From Prochlorococcus sp. AG-355-A09 (lineage in GTDB: Bacteria > Cyanobacteriota > Cyanobacteriia > PCC-6307 > Cyanobiaceae), in NCBI GenBank assembly GCA_003280995.1, contig QCDG01000002.1:97081-161080 (forward strand): a DNA stretch of 64,000 nt, given 5' to 3'. Below the pieces are notes generated by a model, which searched no databases, had not been told where the DNA came from, and was given only the letters and a program-made list of their open reading frames with translations. Below, in pieces: positions 1 to 8,089 of this stretch. Position 1 is the stretch's first letter; each line of letters begins with the position of its first letter. The position numbers were made by a program, and so were the translations under genes.

Positions 1-1338
1 GTTGGCGCTGGATCTGGCGGACTCGCGGCGGCTAAACGTGCGGCTAGTTATGGAGCAAAAGTCGCAATCATAGAAACTAATCAAATAGGAGGAACTTGTG
101 TGATAAGGGGATGTGTGCCTAAGAAATTAATGGTTTATGCAGCTAAAAGTAAAAAAAATATGGATTCTTCTGAAGGATATGGATTAAAAAATGAAGGTAT
201 TAATTTTGAATCAAATATTTTGTTGAAGAATGTTAGAGAGGAGGTTTCTAGATTAAGTAATTTACATAGAAATTCTTTAAAAAAGTTGAATATAACTATT
301 TTTGAAGGCTTAGGAAGATTTATTACTCAAAATGAATTAGAAATTATTTGTTCAAACACAAAGAAAATTAAAAACAAAATAAGTTCAAAAAAAATTCTTA
401 TTTCAGTTGGAGGTAAACCAAAGAAATTAAATATTCCTGGGGTAGATTTGGCATGGACTAGTGATGATATTTTTGAATTAGAAAAGTTTCCTAAATCAAT
501 ATTAATAGTAGGAGGTGGATATATTGCTTGTGAATTTGCTTCTATTTTCAGAAATTTAGGGACTGAAGTGACTCAATTAATTAGAGGTCAACATTTACTT
601 AATGGTTTTGATGAGGATCTCTCTTCATGCCTAGAGGAATCACCTACTTTTACTGATATCAATATAATCTCCAATTCTCAATTAAAATCTATCAAGAAAG
701 TAAATGGAAATCTGGAATCTACCCTAGACTCGGGAGATAAGCTCCTAACTAATAATATCCTTATTGCTACAGGAAGAAAACCAAATCTTTTGCCTTTAAA
801 TTTAGATTTTTTAAATCTAAAGATGGATGGTCAATATTTAGATGTCAATGAACTTAATCAAACAAGCAACGCAAATATTTTTGCAGTTGGCGATATCATA
901 AATAAGCCAAATTTAACTCCAGTAGCAATAGAACAAGGGAGAGTTTTTTCGGATAATTTTTTTAATGACCAAAAAAGAAAAGTAAATTATGAATATATCC
1001 CTAAGGCCGTTTTTACTATTCCAGAAATTTCAACAGTTGGCTTAAGTGAGAAAAGAGCTAAAGAGATTTACACTGAAAAAAATATAAAAATTTTCAAATG
1101 CAAATTTACCCCTATGTCTAATACCTTTAAAAAAAATAAATCAAAATGTATGTTGAAAATTGTAGTTCATAAGCTAACTGACAAAGTCCTAGGATGTCAT
1201 ATGTTTGGAGAAACATCGTCTGAGATTATTCAAATGGTATCAATTTCATTAAATGCAGGGATAACAAAAAAAGACTTTGATATTACTATGGCTTTGCACC
1301 CAACTATCTCAGAAGAATTTGTGACTATGTATGGATAA
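1..1338 (+). CDS. gor: Glutathione reductase (NADPH), 5' end missing
   Basis: This flavoprotein disulfide reductase reduces glutathione disulfide with NADPH in the cytoplasm. The frame is open from base 1, so only the first few residues are missing. An FAD-binding GxGxxG lies at residues 2-7 (counting from base 1). The redox pair C33/C38 sits in GGTCVIRGC, the pattern of glutathione reductase rather than lipoamide dehydrogenase. The NADPH-site GGGY is at 171-174. The C-terminal HPTISEE holds the catalytic His at about 433. The 445 residues seen are close to the family length. The stop lies 2 nt from the stop of the convergent antiporter gene. The first 50 bases are unusually GC-rich for this genome. 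Substrate assignment rests on motifs only. Confidence 0.93.
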   Translation, partial: VGAGSGGLAAAKRAASYGAKVAIIETNQIGGTCVIRGCVPKKLMVYAAKSKKNMDSSEGYGLKNEGINFESNILLKNVREEVSRLSNLHRNSLKKLNITIFEGLGRFITQNELEIICSNTKKIKNKISSKKILISVGGKPKKLNIPGVDLAWTSDDIFELEKFPKSILIVGGGYIACEFASIFRNLGTEVTQLIRGQHLLNGFDEDLSSCLEESPTFTDINIISNSQLKSIKKVNGNLESTLDSGDKLLTNNILIATGRKPNLLPLNLDFLNLKMDGQYLDVNELNQTSNANIFAVGDIINKPNLTPVAIEQGRVFSDNFFNDQKRKVNYEYIPKAVFTIPEISTVGLSEKRAKEIYTEKNIKIFKCKFTPMSNTFKKNKSKCMLKIVVHKLTDKVLGCHMFGETSSEIIQMVSISLNAGITKKDFDITMALHPTISEEFVTMYG

Positions 1339-1340
1339 AA

Positions 1341-2420
1341 TTATGAATTAGAAAATTTTAATTTTTCTTGAAAAATCAAAAATACTATAAGTAATGCAAA
1401 GTAAATAAATAAACCTATCCTTAATTCGAAAAGAAAGTTGAATTCATTCAGGAAAAGTATCTTATCGAGAATGTAAAAAATATAAAGATTAAGCAAAATA
1501 AATCCTTCAATTCTTGTGATTTTCCCTTTGCTCCAGAAAATTGGTAAGCATGCAAAGGTAGTTAAAACCATAAAAGGTAAGTCAACTTTTATTAGACTCT
1601 GTTCAATTGCTAAACCTTTAAATCCTGAAAAAATACTGCAACTTCCAAGTATTAAAAGTTGATTGAGTAAATTACTTCCTATTACATTCCCAATCGCAAG
1701 ATCTGTTTTGCCTTTAAATGCAGCAATTATTGAAGTTACTAATTCTGGTAAAGATGTCCCAGTCGCGACGATAGTTAAACCAATAACAATTTCATTTACA
1801 CCCAAAAGAGTAGCGAGTGTTTGAGAACCATTAACTAAAATATTTGAACCAAAGCTTAAAAGAAATATTCCCAATATTAACTTTAGTAAAATATTCATTT
1901 TCCCTTTATAGTTATCTTTTAATTCTTCTATCTCTGGTTCAGCATCTTTTGTCTCCTCTCCTTTCTCTTTGATGGTATTAATTTCCCATATAGTATTTAA
2001 GATTAAACAAAATATTAGAAATATCCCTGCTTGCAATGTTAATAAGCCTGTTGATGACATAGCCCAAACTGCGCAAGAAATTGCCATTAAAAGAGGCACA
2101 TCTCTTCTGACTATTCTGCTTTTTACTTTAAGAGGTGTTATTAATGAGCTTATGCCCAAAACAACGAGAACATTAAAAATATTGCTTCCAATTACATTGC
2201 TTGCCGCCAGCGAATCACTGCCTTTTAAAATTGAACTCAAACTTACCAACAACTCTGGAGAGCTTGTTCCAAGAGAAACAACTGTCAAACCAATTACTAT
2301 TTGAGGTATTCCTAAAATTAAAGATAAAAATATGGCTCCTTGAATAAAGAACTCTCCTCCAGCAAAAAGTAGAACTACGCCTAAAAATATTTCTATTATT
2401 GGAAATAAAAAATCACTCAT
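1341..2420 (-). CDS. CaCA-family sodium/calcium antiporter (YrbG-like)
   Basis: This is an integral membrane cation antiporter of the Ca2+/cation exchanger superfamily, probably exporting Ca2+ or exchanging Na+ across the cytoplasmic membrane. The 359 residues contain the two inverted alpha repeats typical of the family: GTSSPE at 51-56 followed by SNVIGSN, and GTSLPE at 221-226 followed by GNVIGSN. About ten hydrophobic segments flank a short acidic cytoplasmic loop at roughly 150-175. It starts with ATG and is transcribed away from pyrC across a 118-nt divergent gap. Its stop nearly touches gor. The ion specificity cannot be read from the sequence. Confidence 0.9.
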   Translation of the reverse strand: MSDFLFPIIEIFLGVVLLFAGGEFFIQGAIFLSLILGIPQIVIGLTVVSLGTSSPELLVSLSSILKGSDSLAASNVIGSNIFNVLVVLGISSLITPLKVKSRIVRRDVPLLMAISCAVWAMSSTGLLTLQAGIFLIFCLILNTIWEINTIKEKGEETKDAEPEIEELKDNYKGKMNILLKLILGIFLLSFGSNILVNGSQTLATLLGVNEIVIGLTIVATGTSLPELVTSIIAAFKGKTDLAIGNVIGSNLLNQLLILGSCSIFSGFKGLAIEQSLIKVDLPFMVLTTFACLPIFWSKGKITRIEGFILLNLYIFYILDKILFLNEFNFLFELRIGLFIYFALLIVFLIFQEKLKFSNS

Positions 2421-2538
2421 ATTTAGGATTTAATTAAGATAATAAAAATTTTCATAATTGGTTAATAACTATCCTCGAATATCTATAAATTATTGTCAAT
2501 TTTAATTTGCTGTTAAAATTGATTAAATAGAAAAAATT

Positions 2539-3588
2539 TTGAAGACTTTAAACATAATAAAACCTGATGATTGGCATTTACATTTAAGAGAAGGTCTTGT
2601 ATTAAAAAATATCATTCAGTTTACTTCGGAATATTTTGGGAGAGCCATTGTTATGCCAAATACTAAAAGTCCCATAACATCAATCAATAGCGCTATCTCT
2701 TATAGGAAATCTATTTATGAAGCGCTACCTGGTAGTTCTAAATTTGAACCATTAATGACAATTTATCTTACAGATGACACTGATAAAGGGGAACTGATTA
2801 ATGGTTTTAAAAATAATGTTTTTTTTGCAGCAAAATTATATCCTGCTAATGCCACAACAAATTCCAGTCATGGAGTTAGGAAAATAGAAAATCTATATAA
2901 GATCTTTGAATTAATGCAAGATTCTGGAATGCCTCTTTTAATTCATGGGGAAGTGACTGATTCTGAAGTAGATATATTCGATAGAGAAGAAGTTTTTATA
3001 GATAAAGAACTTTCTCAAATAACCAAAAGATTTCCAAAATTAAAAATCGTTCTAGAACACATAACCACCTCTTACGCAGTGGATTTTGTGCAAGAAAATA
3101 ATATTGGGGCTACTATTACACCGCATCATTTGCATATAAATAGAAATGCAATGTTTTTTGGAGGCTTGAATAGTGATTTTTACTGCTTACCAGTTGCTAA
3201 GAGGGAAAATAATAGACTCGCTTTAAGGAGAGCGGCAACAAGTGGGAAAAAATGTTTTTTCTTGGGGACTGACTCTGCTCCACACCTTAGGAAGTGGAAG
3301 GCTTTTTGTGGATGTGCAGGCATTTTTAATTCGCCAGTAGCAATAGAAAGCTACTTAACAGTTTTCGAAGAGGAGGATGCTCTAGATAAATTTGAAATGT
3401 TTGCAAGTTTGAATGGCCCTAATTTTTATAATGTCCCACCAAATAAAGAAAAATTAAAATTAGTTTCTAGACCTAACAAAATTAAAGAATATATTGATGT
3501 TGTTGAAGAAAAAAATATTGTCGGACAAATAAAACCATTTCATGCAGGTGAAACTTTACATTGGCAAGTAGAAGGAATAGTAAATTAA
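2539..3588 (+). CDS. pyrC: Dihydroorotase (E. coli-type PyrC)
   Basis: It cyclises N-carbamoyl-aspartate to dihydroorotate in de novo pyrimidine synthesis. Metal-site residues are visible: H13 and H15 in HLHLREG, the probable carboxylated lysine K99 in AAKLYPA, H136 in IHGE, H174 in LEHITT, and catalytic D245 in GTDSAPH. The 349-residue length matches the E. coli-type class rather than the longer Bacillus type. The start is TTG at 2539, which gives the conserved N-terminus (KPDDWHLHLREG). No ATG fits upstream. It is followed by tRNA-Leu on the same strand. Confidence 0.96.
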   Translation: MKTLNIIKPDDWHLHLREGLVLKNIIQFTSEYFGRAIVMPNTKSPITSINSAISYRKSIYEALPGSSKFEPLMTIYLTDDTDKGELINGFKNNVFFAAKLYPANATTNSSHGVRKIENLYKIFELMQDSGMPLLIHGEVTDSEVDIFDREEVFIDKELSQITKRFPKLKIVLEHITTSYAVDFVQENNIGATITPHHLHINRNAMFFGGLNSDFYCLPVAKRENNRLALRRAATSGKKCFFLGTDSAPHLRKWKAFCGCAGIFNSPVAIESYLTVFEEEDALDKFEMFASLNGPNFYNVPPNKEKLKLVSRPNKIKEYIDVVEEKNIVGQIKPFHAGETLHWQVEGIVN

Positions 3589-3687
3589 AAAATTAGATTT
3601 AATCTGACAATTAAAAGTGTAAATTTTCCAATTTTTCTTGGTTAAATGGGTTGCTTTCAGCTACGATTAGAAAGCGCAAATTCCTTT

Positions 3688-3773
3688 GGGAGTGTGGCGG
3701 AATTGGTAGACGCGCCGGACTTAAAATCCGTCGAGCGATTTAGCTCGTGGGGGTTCAAGTCCCCCCACTCCCA
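3688..3773 (+). tRNA. trnL: tRNA-Leu (anticodon UAA), no intron
   Basis: The acceptor arms GGGAGTG (3688-3694) and CACTCCC (3766-3772) pair perfectly and are followed by discriminator A3773. The D-loop (GGTAGAC), a long variable arm (gagcgatttagctc) typical of class II tRNA, and the T-arm GGGGGTTCAAGTCCCCC are all present. The anticodon loop CTTAAAA places UAA at 3722-3724. CCA is not encoded. Many cyanobacteria carry a group I intron in this anticodon; here it is uninterrupted. Confidence 0.97.
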
Positions 3774-3851
3774 TTATTTAATTATTTATTTTTAGTTCTG
3801 ACGATAACTTCCAATAGTTGTTATGTTTTAACTAAGCAACCATAAATCAAA

Positions 3852-4085
3852 ATGGAAAGTCTTTTCAATAATTCATTCGCTACTTTAATTGCTTATATCG
3901 GAATTATTTCTACCTATTTATTGGTTATCCCATTGTTACTATTTTACTGGATGAATAATAGATGGAATAATATGGGCAAATTTGAAAGATTAGGAATTTA
4001 TGGCCTTGTATTTCTTTTCTTTCCAGGTTTAATTTTATTTTCTCCATTTTTAAATCTCAGATTAAAAGGAAGTGGTAAAGGCTAA
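3852..4085 (+). CDS. ndhL: NAD(P)H-quinone oxidoreductase subunit L
   Basis: This is a small membrane subunit specific to the cyanobacterial and chloroplast NDH-1 complex, which runs cyclic electron flow and respiration in the thylakoid. The protein has 77 residues with two hydrophobic segments (about 10-30 and 45-65) separated by a short basic loop ([16 protein letters not shown]), the usual NdhL shape. It has an ATG start. A small membrane gene follows after 4 nt and then trpA, so the three may share a transcript. Assignment is by recall of the family and its typical neighbourhood next to trpA. Confidence 0.88.
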   Translation: MESLFNNSFATLIAYIGIISTYLLVIPLLLFYWMNNRWNNMGKFERLGIYGLVFLFFPGLILFSPFLNLRLKGSGKG

Positions 4086-4089
4086 ATAA

Positions 4090-4410
4090 TTGACTAAAGG
4101 GAAAGTTATACAAATAGGCTTATTTATTTCATTAATAGGATTAATTAGTTATAAATTTGCACCGCAAATTGGCATCGATACTTTTACAGTGACTACTCTA
4201 TCAAGTTGCATCTTGATTTTGATTGTTATTACTTGGGTAACATCTTATGTTTATAGAGTTGTAAATGGAAAAATGACTTTTATGGAACAAAGGAAGCGTT
4301 ATAGAAAAGAGTATGAAAAAGTTGTTAATGATAAACTAGAAACCAAATTCAATTCATTGTCAAAGGAAGAGCAGCAAAAACTTATGGAAGATTTAGAGAA
4401 AAATCCATAA
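4090..4410 (+). CDS. Small membrane protein, DUF3007 family
   Basis: A 106-residue protein of unknown function with two hydrophobic segments near residues 6-25 and 33-53. A charged C-terminal tail of about 45 residues (MEQRKRYRKEYEKVV...) is predicted helical and cytoplasmic. It resembles the cyanobacterial/plastid DUF3007 family, by recall. The start is TTG at 4090, 4 nt after the ndhL stop, which suggests translational coupling. Placement between ndhL and trpA is conserved in my memory of related genomes, but a role in NDH-1 is only an inference. Confidence 0.75.
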   Translation: MTKGKVIQIGLFISLIGLISYKFAPQIGIDTFTVTTLSSCILILIVITWVTSYVYRVVNGKMTFMEQRKRYRKEYEKVVNDKLETKFNSLSKEEQQKLMEDLEKNP

Positions 4411-4438
4411 ATTTTTCATAGAAAAATATCTAAAAATT

Positions 4439-5281
4439 ATGAAAGATAACAAAATGCAAATTACTAAAAATGAATCTTTATCTAAGGTAGATGAGATGTT
4501 TTGTGAGTTAAAAAATAAAAAAAAATTTGCTTTAATGCCTTTTATAATGGCTGGGGATCCCAATATTGAAATAACGTCTGAGATATTATTAAAGTTACAA
4601 GAAAATGGGGCTGACCTTATTGAATTAGGTATCCCGTATAGTGACCCACTTGCAGATGGTCCTGTTATTCAAGTGGCGGCCTCTCGTGCCTTAAAGTCAG
4701 GGACTAGCTTAAGAAAAGTAATTAAACTTTTAGAGTCTTTAAAAGGTAAATTAAATATTCCCATCATCCTTTTTTCTTACTTGAATCCCTTACTATGTTT
4801 TGGCTTTGAAAGGTTTTGTGAGATGGCATCTGATGCTGGAGTTTCTGGACTAATAGTGCCTGACCTTCCTTTGGAGGAAGCTTATAAATTTTCTAAAATA
4901 GTTAGTAATCATTCTATGGACTTAATTTTATTGGTAGCGCCAACTACTCCTTTTGAAAGAATGAAACAAATATCAAATCATACAAAAGGCTTTACTTATT
5001 TAGTAAGTGTTACAGGTGTCACTGGTGAGAGAAACAAAATGGAAAATAGAGTAGAAAATCTTATTGCTAAATTAAAAGATGTAAATAGCAATCCAATTGC
5101 TGTTGGTTTTGGAATATCAACTCCTGAACATGTTAATAAAGTTCGTGAGTGGGGAGCAGATGGAGTAATTATTGGGAGTGCATTTGTAAAACGAATCTCG
5201 AGCTCAAGTGAAAAAGATGTTGTCGCTAATGTTGGTGAGTTTTGTAAAGAAATGCGTTTGGCTGCTGATCAAAAAAAATAA
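4439..5281 (+). CDS. trpA: Tryptophan synthase alpha chain
   Basis: This TIM-barrel subunit cleaves indole-3-glycerol phosphate to indole and glyceraldehyde-3-phosphate and passes indole to TrpB. FIMAGDP precedes the catalytic Glu in DLIELGIPYSDP, and the second acidic catalytic residue is in the following SDPLADGP. The phosphate-binding loop GFGIS and GVIIGSAF are near the C-terminus. The 280 residues are slightly longer than usual at the N-terminus. An ATG five codons downstream (4454) is an alternative start. No trpB is nearby, so the tryptophan genes are dispersed. Confidence 0.96.
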   Translation: MKDNKMQITKNESLSKVDEMFCELKNKKKFALMPFIMAGDPNIEITSEILLKLQENGADLIELGIPYSDPLADGPVIQVAASRALKSGTSLRKVIKLLESLKGKLNIPIILFSYLNPLLCFGFERFCEMASDAGVSGLIVPDLPLEEAYKFSKIVSNHSMDLILLVAPTTPFERMKQISNHTKGFTYLVSVTGVTGERNKMENRVENLIAKLKDVNSNPIAVGFGISTPEHVNKVREWGADGVIIGSAFVKRISSSSEKDVVANVGEFCKEMRLAADQKK

Positions 5282-5362
5282 ATACAAAGATAATTTATTA
5301 ATTAAAAGAATTATTTATAGAAAATTAATTAAAAATGTTATGACAATTTATTTTTGTTGTCT

Positions 5363-5719
5363 TTAAGATTCTTCTGTAGGTAATAATCTAATTTGTTTTC
5401 TTCCGAGCTTAATTTCGAATTCATCACCTGCTTTTAAATCAAGCAGTGCTGTATATGCTTTCCCAATCAGAAGATTCCCATTGCCTTGAACTGTAGCTAT
5501 ATAACTAAGTTTTCTTCCTCCTTTCCCAATACCTGCAACTCCAGATTCTCCAAGATTAACCCCTTTTGCTTCTAAAAGTGCTTCATAAAATGCGGTAAAG
5601 TTTAAGCGTTCACCTCCGTTTTTCTTAGTGGACACATATCCACAGGCGCGAACTAGCTCAGATTTGCTAACATCACCAAGTTCTTTAACTTTTGCAAGGA
5701 GATCGCTACCAGTTAGCAT
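5363..5719 (-). CDS. AbrB-like transcriptional regulator (cyAbrB)
   Basis: This is a 118-residue cyanobacterial AbrB-family DNA-binding protein. The C-terminal part (about 75-115: GNLLIGKAYTALLDLKAGDEF) has the swapped-hairpin AbrB/SpoVT-like signature. The N-terminal part (LTGSDLLAKVKELGD, CGYVSTKKNGGERLNF) matches the cyanobacterial-specific variant. In other cyanobacteria these proteins influence nitrogen and carbon gene expression; the targets here are unknown. Its ATG is followed upstream by a roughly 97-nt divergent gap to the YCII gene. Confidence 0.9.
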   Translation of the reverse strand: MLTGSDLLAKVKELGDVSKSELVRACGYVSTKKNGGERLNFTAFYEALLEAKGVNLGESGVAGIGKGGRKLSYIATVQGNGNLLIGKAYTALLDLKAGDEFEIKLGRKQIRLLPTEES

Positions 5720-5816
5720 AATTAATCAAAAGAAAGTTGTATTAAATAACATAGCAATTTGCGTGTAATATATGCAATTATTTAGTATAGATTTATCCTA
5801 TTATTTATATTTTAAA

Positions 5817-6086
5817 ATGGAAAAGTTTGTAGTTTTTGGAAGGTACTGTGAAGATGCAATTATTAAAAGGGAACCATTTCGCGAACAACATCTTACTAGA
5901 CTTAAAAACTTAAAAGATCGCGATATTCTAGTTACATTAGGGCCAACAAAATGTACCAAATATTTGTTTGGAATTTTTAATGCTAATGACGTAAACGACT
6001 TGCAAAATCTTATTGAGAAGGATATATATTGGGAAAAAGGTATATGGACTAATTATGATATTTATCCTTGGATTCAAGCATTTTAA
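5817..6086 (+). CDS. YCII-related domain protein
   Basis: An 89-residue protein of the YciI/YCII fold (small ferredoxin-like barrel). It has MEKFVVFGRY at the N-terminus, a conserved basic segment REQHLTRLKNL and a TLGP segment. The reaction is not known. The reading frame is open further upstream to an ATG at 5772, but the extra 15 residues are hydrophobic and the family start matches MEKF, so 5817 is chosen. Related YCII proteins have His/Asp pairs suggesting enzymatic activity; here the His in REQHL is present. Confidence 0.75.
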   Translation: MEKFVVFGRYCEDAIIKREPFREQHLTRLKNLKDRDILVTLGPTKCTKYLFGIFNANDVNDLQNLIEKDIYWEKGIWTNYDIYPWIQAF

Positions 6087-6208
6087 ATAAGATTTACGAA
6101 AAATTTAGTGATTATTAACTATTAATTGAAAAAGAATTAATTAAAATGAAAAACGCAATATTTTTGCTTTAATAATATAATTATTTATTTTATTTAGGAG
6201 TTAAAAAG

Positions 6209-6224
6209 ATATATATATATATAT
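6209..6224. repeat. (AT)8 microsatellite in an AT-rich gap
   Basis: Sixteen bases of perfect alternating AT lie in the 201-nt gap between the YCII gene and the convergent HTH gene. No ORF longer than a few codons and no GC-rich hairpin is seen in this gap. Confidence 0.8.
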
Positions 6225-6287
6225 TTAAAGATAAGTTTAAAGAGGTTATATTATTTTTAACCAAAGATTTAATATTATAAATAATAT

Positions 6288-6608
6288 TTATTCACTAGTA
6301 TCTTGATTTATCTGGTTTACTAAGGAGTCGATATCTAACTGATTATATGGTGGTGTTTGTTTTGTTTCTCGATAATCGTTCTTGATATTGTTTATCCATT
6401 TTTGCTCAATCCTTATAAGATTTTCTGCGATATAGAACATACCTCCTTTTTTATATAATTCTTTAATTTTGAGAATAATCTCAGAGGTTCTGCCCGATTT
6501 AATATTTAATTCATTTGCTAAATCTTTTTGGGTAAAACCATGGGATTTTAACCAATCTTTAATGAAAGAGATGAGTTCTTTTTCTTCCTGAATAGATAAT
6601 TTACTCAT
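6288..6608 (-). CDS. Small protein with HTH (XRE-like) motif
   Basis: A 106-residue protein of unknown function. Residues about 24-50 (FTQKDLANELNIKSGRTSE) read as a helix-turn-helix of the XRE/Cro type, followed by a basic helix (ILKIKELYKKGG) and a second amphipathic stretch with IEQKWI. The C-terminus is acidic and Asn/Gln-rich. Its ATG abuts the stop of the DUF1232 gene with zero spacing, so the two are probably co-transcribed and coupled. It lies downstream of the sigma-factor gene, which may place all three in one regulatory unit. No targets can be read from the sequence. Confidence 0.65.
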   Translation of the reverse strand: MSKLSIQEEKELISFIKDWLKSHGFTQKDLANELNIKSGRTSEIILKIKELYKKGGMFYIAENLIRIEQKWINNIKNDYRETKQTPPYNQLDIDSLVNQINQDTSE

Positions 6609-6977
6609 TCAATAAAAAGGAAATAACTTATTAAGCTTTTTCTCTGCTCTTGTTCTTATTGAAGGAGTCATATATTTGCTCCATATACTGAGTACTGCTG
6701 TGAGGGCTACAAAATCATCACTAAAACCAACTAAAGGCATAAAGTCAGGGAAAAGATCAAATGGCATAATTAAATAGGCTAGCGCAGCCATTAATGAAAC
6801 CCTTACTTGTGCTGGAGTATAAGGATCTAAAGCCATCTCTAAGACTTCTAATGCAGGCTTGGCAATTGTTCTTCCTGCTTTAATAAGAATCTTGATAATG
6901 ATATTTTCATCAAATGTTGAACTCTCTAAAACTTCAGCTTCATAGATTTTTTCTTGGGTTTTGTAATTATCTTTCAT
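6609..6977 (-). CDS. YkvA-like DUF1232 membrane protein
   Basis: A 122-residue protein with the DUF1232/YkvA core: RVSLMAALAYLIMPFDLFPDF, then GFSDDFVAL, spanning about 58-100. The core is hydrophobic and could be a short membrane hairpin. The N-terminal 35 residues are charged. The function is unknown in all organisms I can recall. It starts 37 nt after the sigma-factor stop and its own stop abuts the start of the next HTH gene, so it is likely in an operon with both. Confidence 0.82.
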   Translation of the reverse strand: MKDNYKTQEKIYEAEVLESSTFDENIIIKILIKAGRTIAKPALEVLEMALDPYTPAQVRVSLMAALAYLIMPFDLFPDFMPLVGFSDDFVALTAVLSIWSKYMTPSIRTRAEKKLNKLFPFY

Positions 6978-7014
6978 CCTTAAAAAAATAATTTAAATAC
7001 TTTTAATGGAATTA

Positions 7015-7938
7015 TTAGCTAATACTATCAACTAATCCATTCTGGATTCCTGCTTTTCTAAGTTTTCTTAAAGCACGTTGAACAACTTGTCGGCAATATT
7101 CCCTGCTACAACTCATGTGTCTTGCAACTTCAGCTAAAGTTCTCCATTCATTTGAGCCGTCTAAACCAAATCTTAGGCTTACAATCTTTCTTTCTTTCTC
7201 AGTTAAATTTGCTTTATCTAATAACTTCCAAGCCGAGGCTGTCCTTTCGGCTAATTCGGCTAATTCCATTGGGGGAGTCTGATCACTTGCAAGAATATCA
7301 ACCAACTCGGAAGGGTCTGATTTTGATTTAACAGTGCCTTGGAGACTGACAGTTATGCTTCTCAATTCACAAGAAAGGAGTTCGTCAATTTCTTCTTTGG
7401 TAATTTTCATTTCTTCAGCTAGCTCATTACTACTTGGTGGAATACCCTTAAGTTGCATAAGCTTTGATTTCGCTGATCTTAGTTTTGTAAGTTTTTCATT
7501 AATGTTAACAGGGATCCTTATCGTTCTACTTTGAGTTGACAATGCTCTATTTAAACCTTGCCTAATCCACCAATAAGCATAGGTAGAAAATCTATGCCCT
7601 CTAGACGGATCATATTTTTCTACGGCCCTTGTAAGACCTAATGTCCCCTCCTGAATTAAGTCCAGCAATTCTAATCCTTTCCCTTGGTATCTCTTGGCAA
7701 GGTTGACAACTAGTCTTAGGTTGGCTGTTATCATCTCGTTTTTAGCTTTTTCACCAATTTTGATCTTTTTTCTTTCAGCTTCGGAATATTCACAAGCAGG
7801 GCCTTTACCTCCTGCTTCTTGACATCTATTTATAAGCAAAACCATTTCTTGGACTTTTCTGCCCATTGTGAGTTCTCTTTCAGGAGTCAGAAGTTGATGC
7901 CGACCTATTTCACCAAGAAAATCGCTTAATGAACTCAC
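7015..7938 (-). CDS. Group 2 RNA polymerase sigma-70 factor
   Basis: This is an alternative, non-essential-type sigma factor that redirects RNA polymerase, typically in light, diel or stress responses in cyanobacteria. Region 1.2 covers about 1-30, and region 2 includes NLRLVVNLAKRYQGKG and the -10-contacting FSTYAYWWIRQ. Region 3 is central, and the region 4.2 HTH is RTLAEVARHMSCSREYCRQ (266-284). At 307 residues it lacks the long N-terminal region 1.1 of the principal sigma. Between regions 1.2 and 2.1 sits a short insert with two cysteines (C39, C49). The start is GTG at 7938. The upstream region is almost pure A/T. Which group 2 sigma this is cannot be decided without a tree. Confidence 0.93.
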   Translation of the reverse strand: MSSLSDFLGEIGRHQLLTPERELTMGRKVQEMVLLINRCQEAGGKGPACEYSEAERKKIKIGEKAKNEMITANLRLVVNLAKRYQGKGLELLDLIQEGTLGLTRAVEKYDPSRGHRFSTYAYWWIRQGLNRALSTQSRTIRIPVNINEKLTKLRSAKSKLMQLKGIPPSSNELAEEMKITKEEIDELLSCELRSITVSLQGTVKSKSDPSELVDILASDQTPPMELAELAERTASAWKLLDKANLTEKERKIVSLRFGLDGSNEWRTLAEVARHMSCSREYCRQVVQRALRKLRKAGIQNGLVDSIS

Positions 7939-8000
7939 GATTTACCTCACTGTTAATATATTTAACTTATAGTCAATTCAGTAATAAGCCATACATGTAA

Positions 8001-8050
8001 TAATTAATTAATAATTAATTAATAATTATTAATTAGTTAATTATAATTAT
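8001..8050. repeat. AT-only tandem repeats upstream of sigma factor
   Basis: Two perfect tandem copies of the 11-mer TAATTAATTAA (8001-8011, 8012-8022) are followed by degenerate continuation to about 8050. They lie between the sigma-factor start (7938) and the hisIE stop (8090). The run is self-complementary and could melt easily or form small hairpins. Function unknown. Confidence 0.75.
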
Positions 8051-8089
8051 TTTTAAAATTTTAGTTTAAAAATTACAAGTATTAATTGT

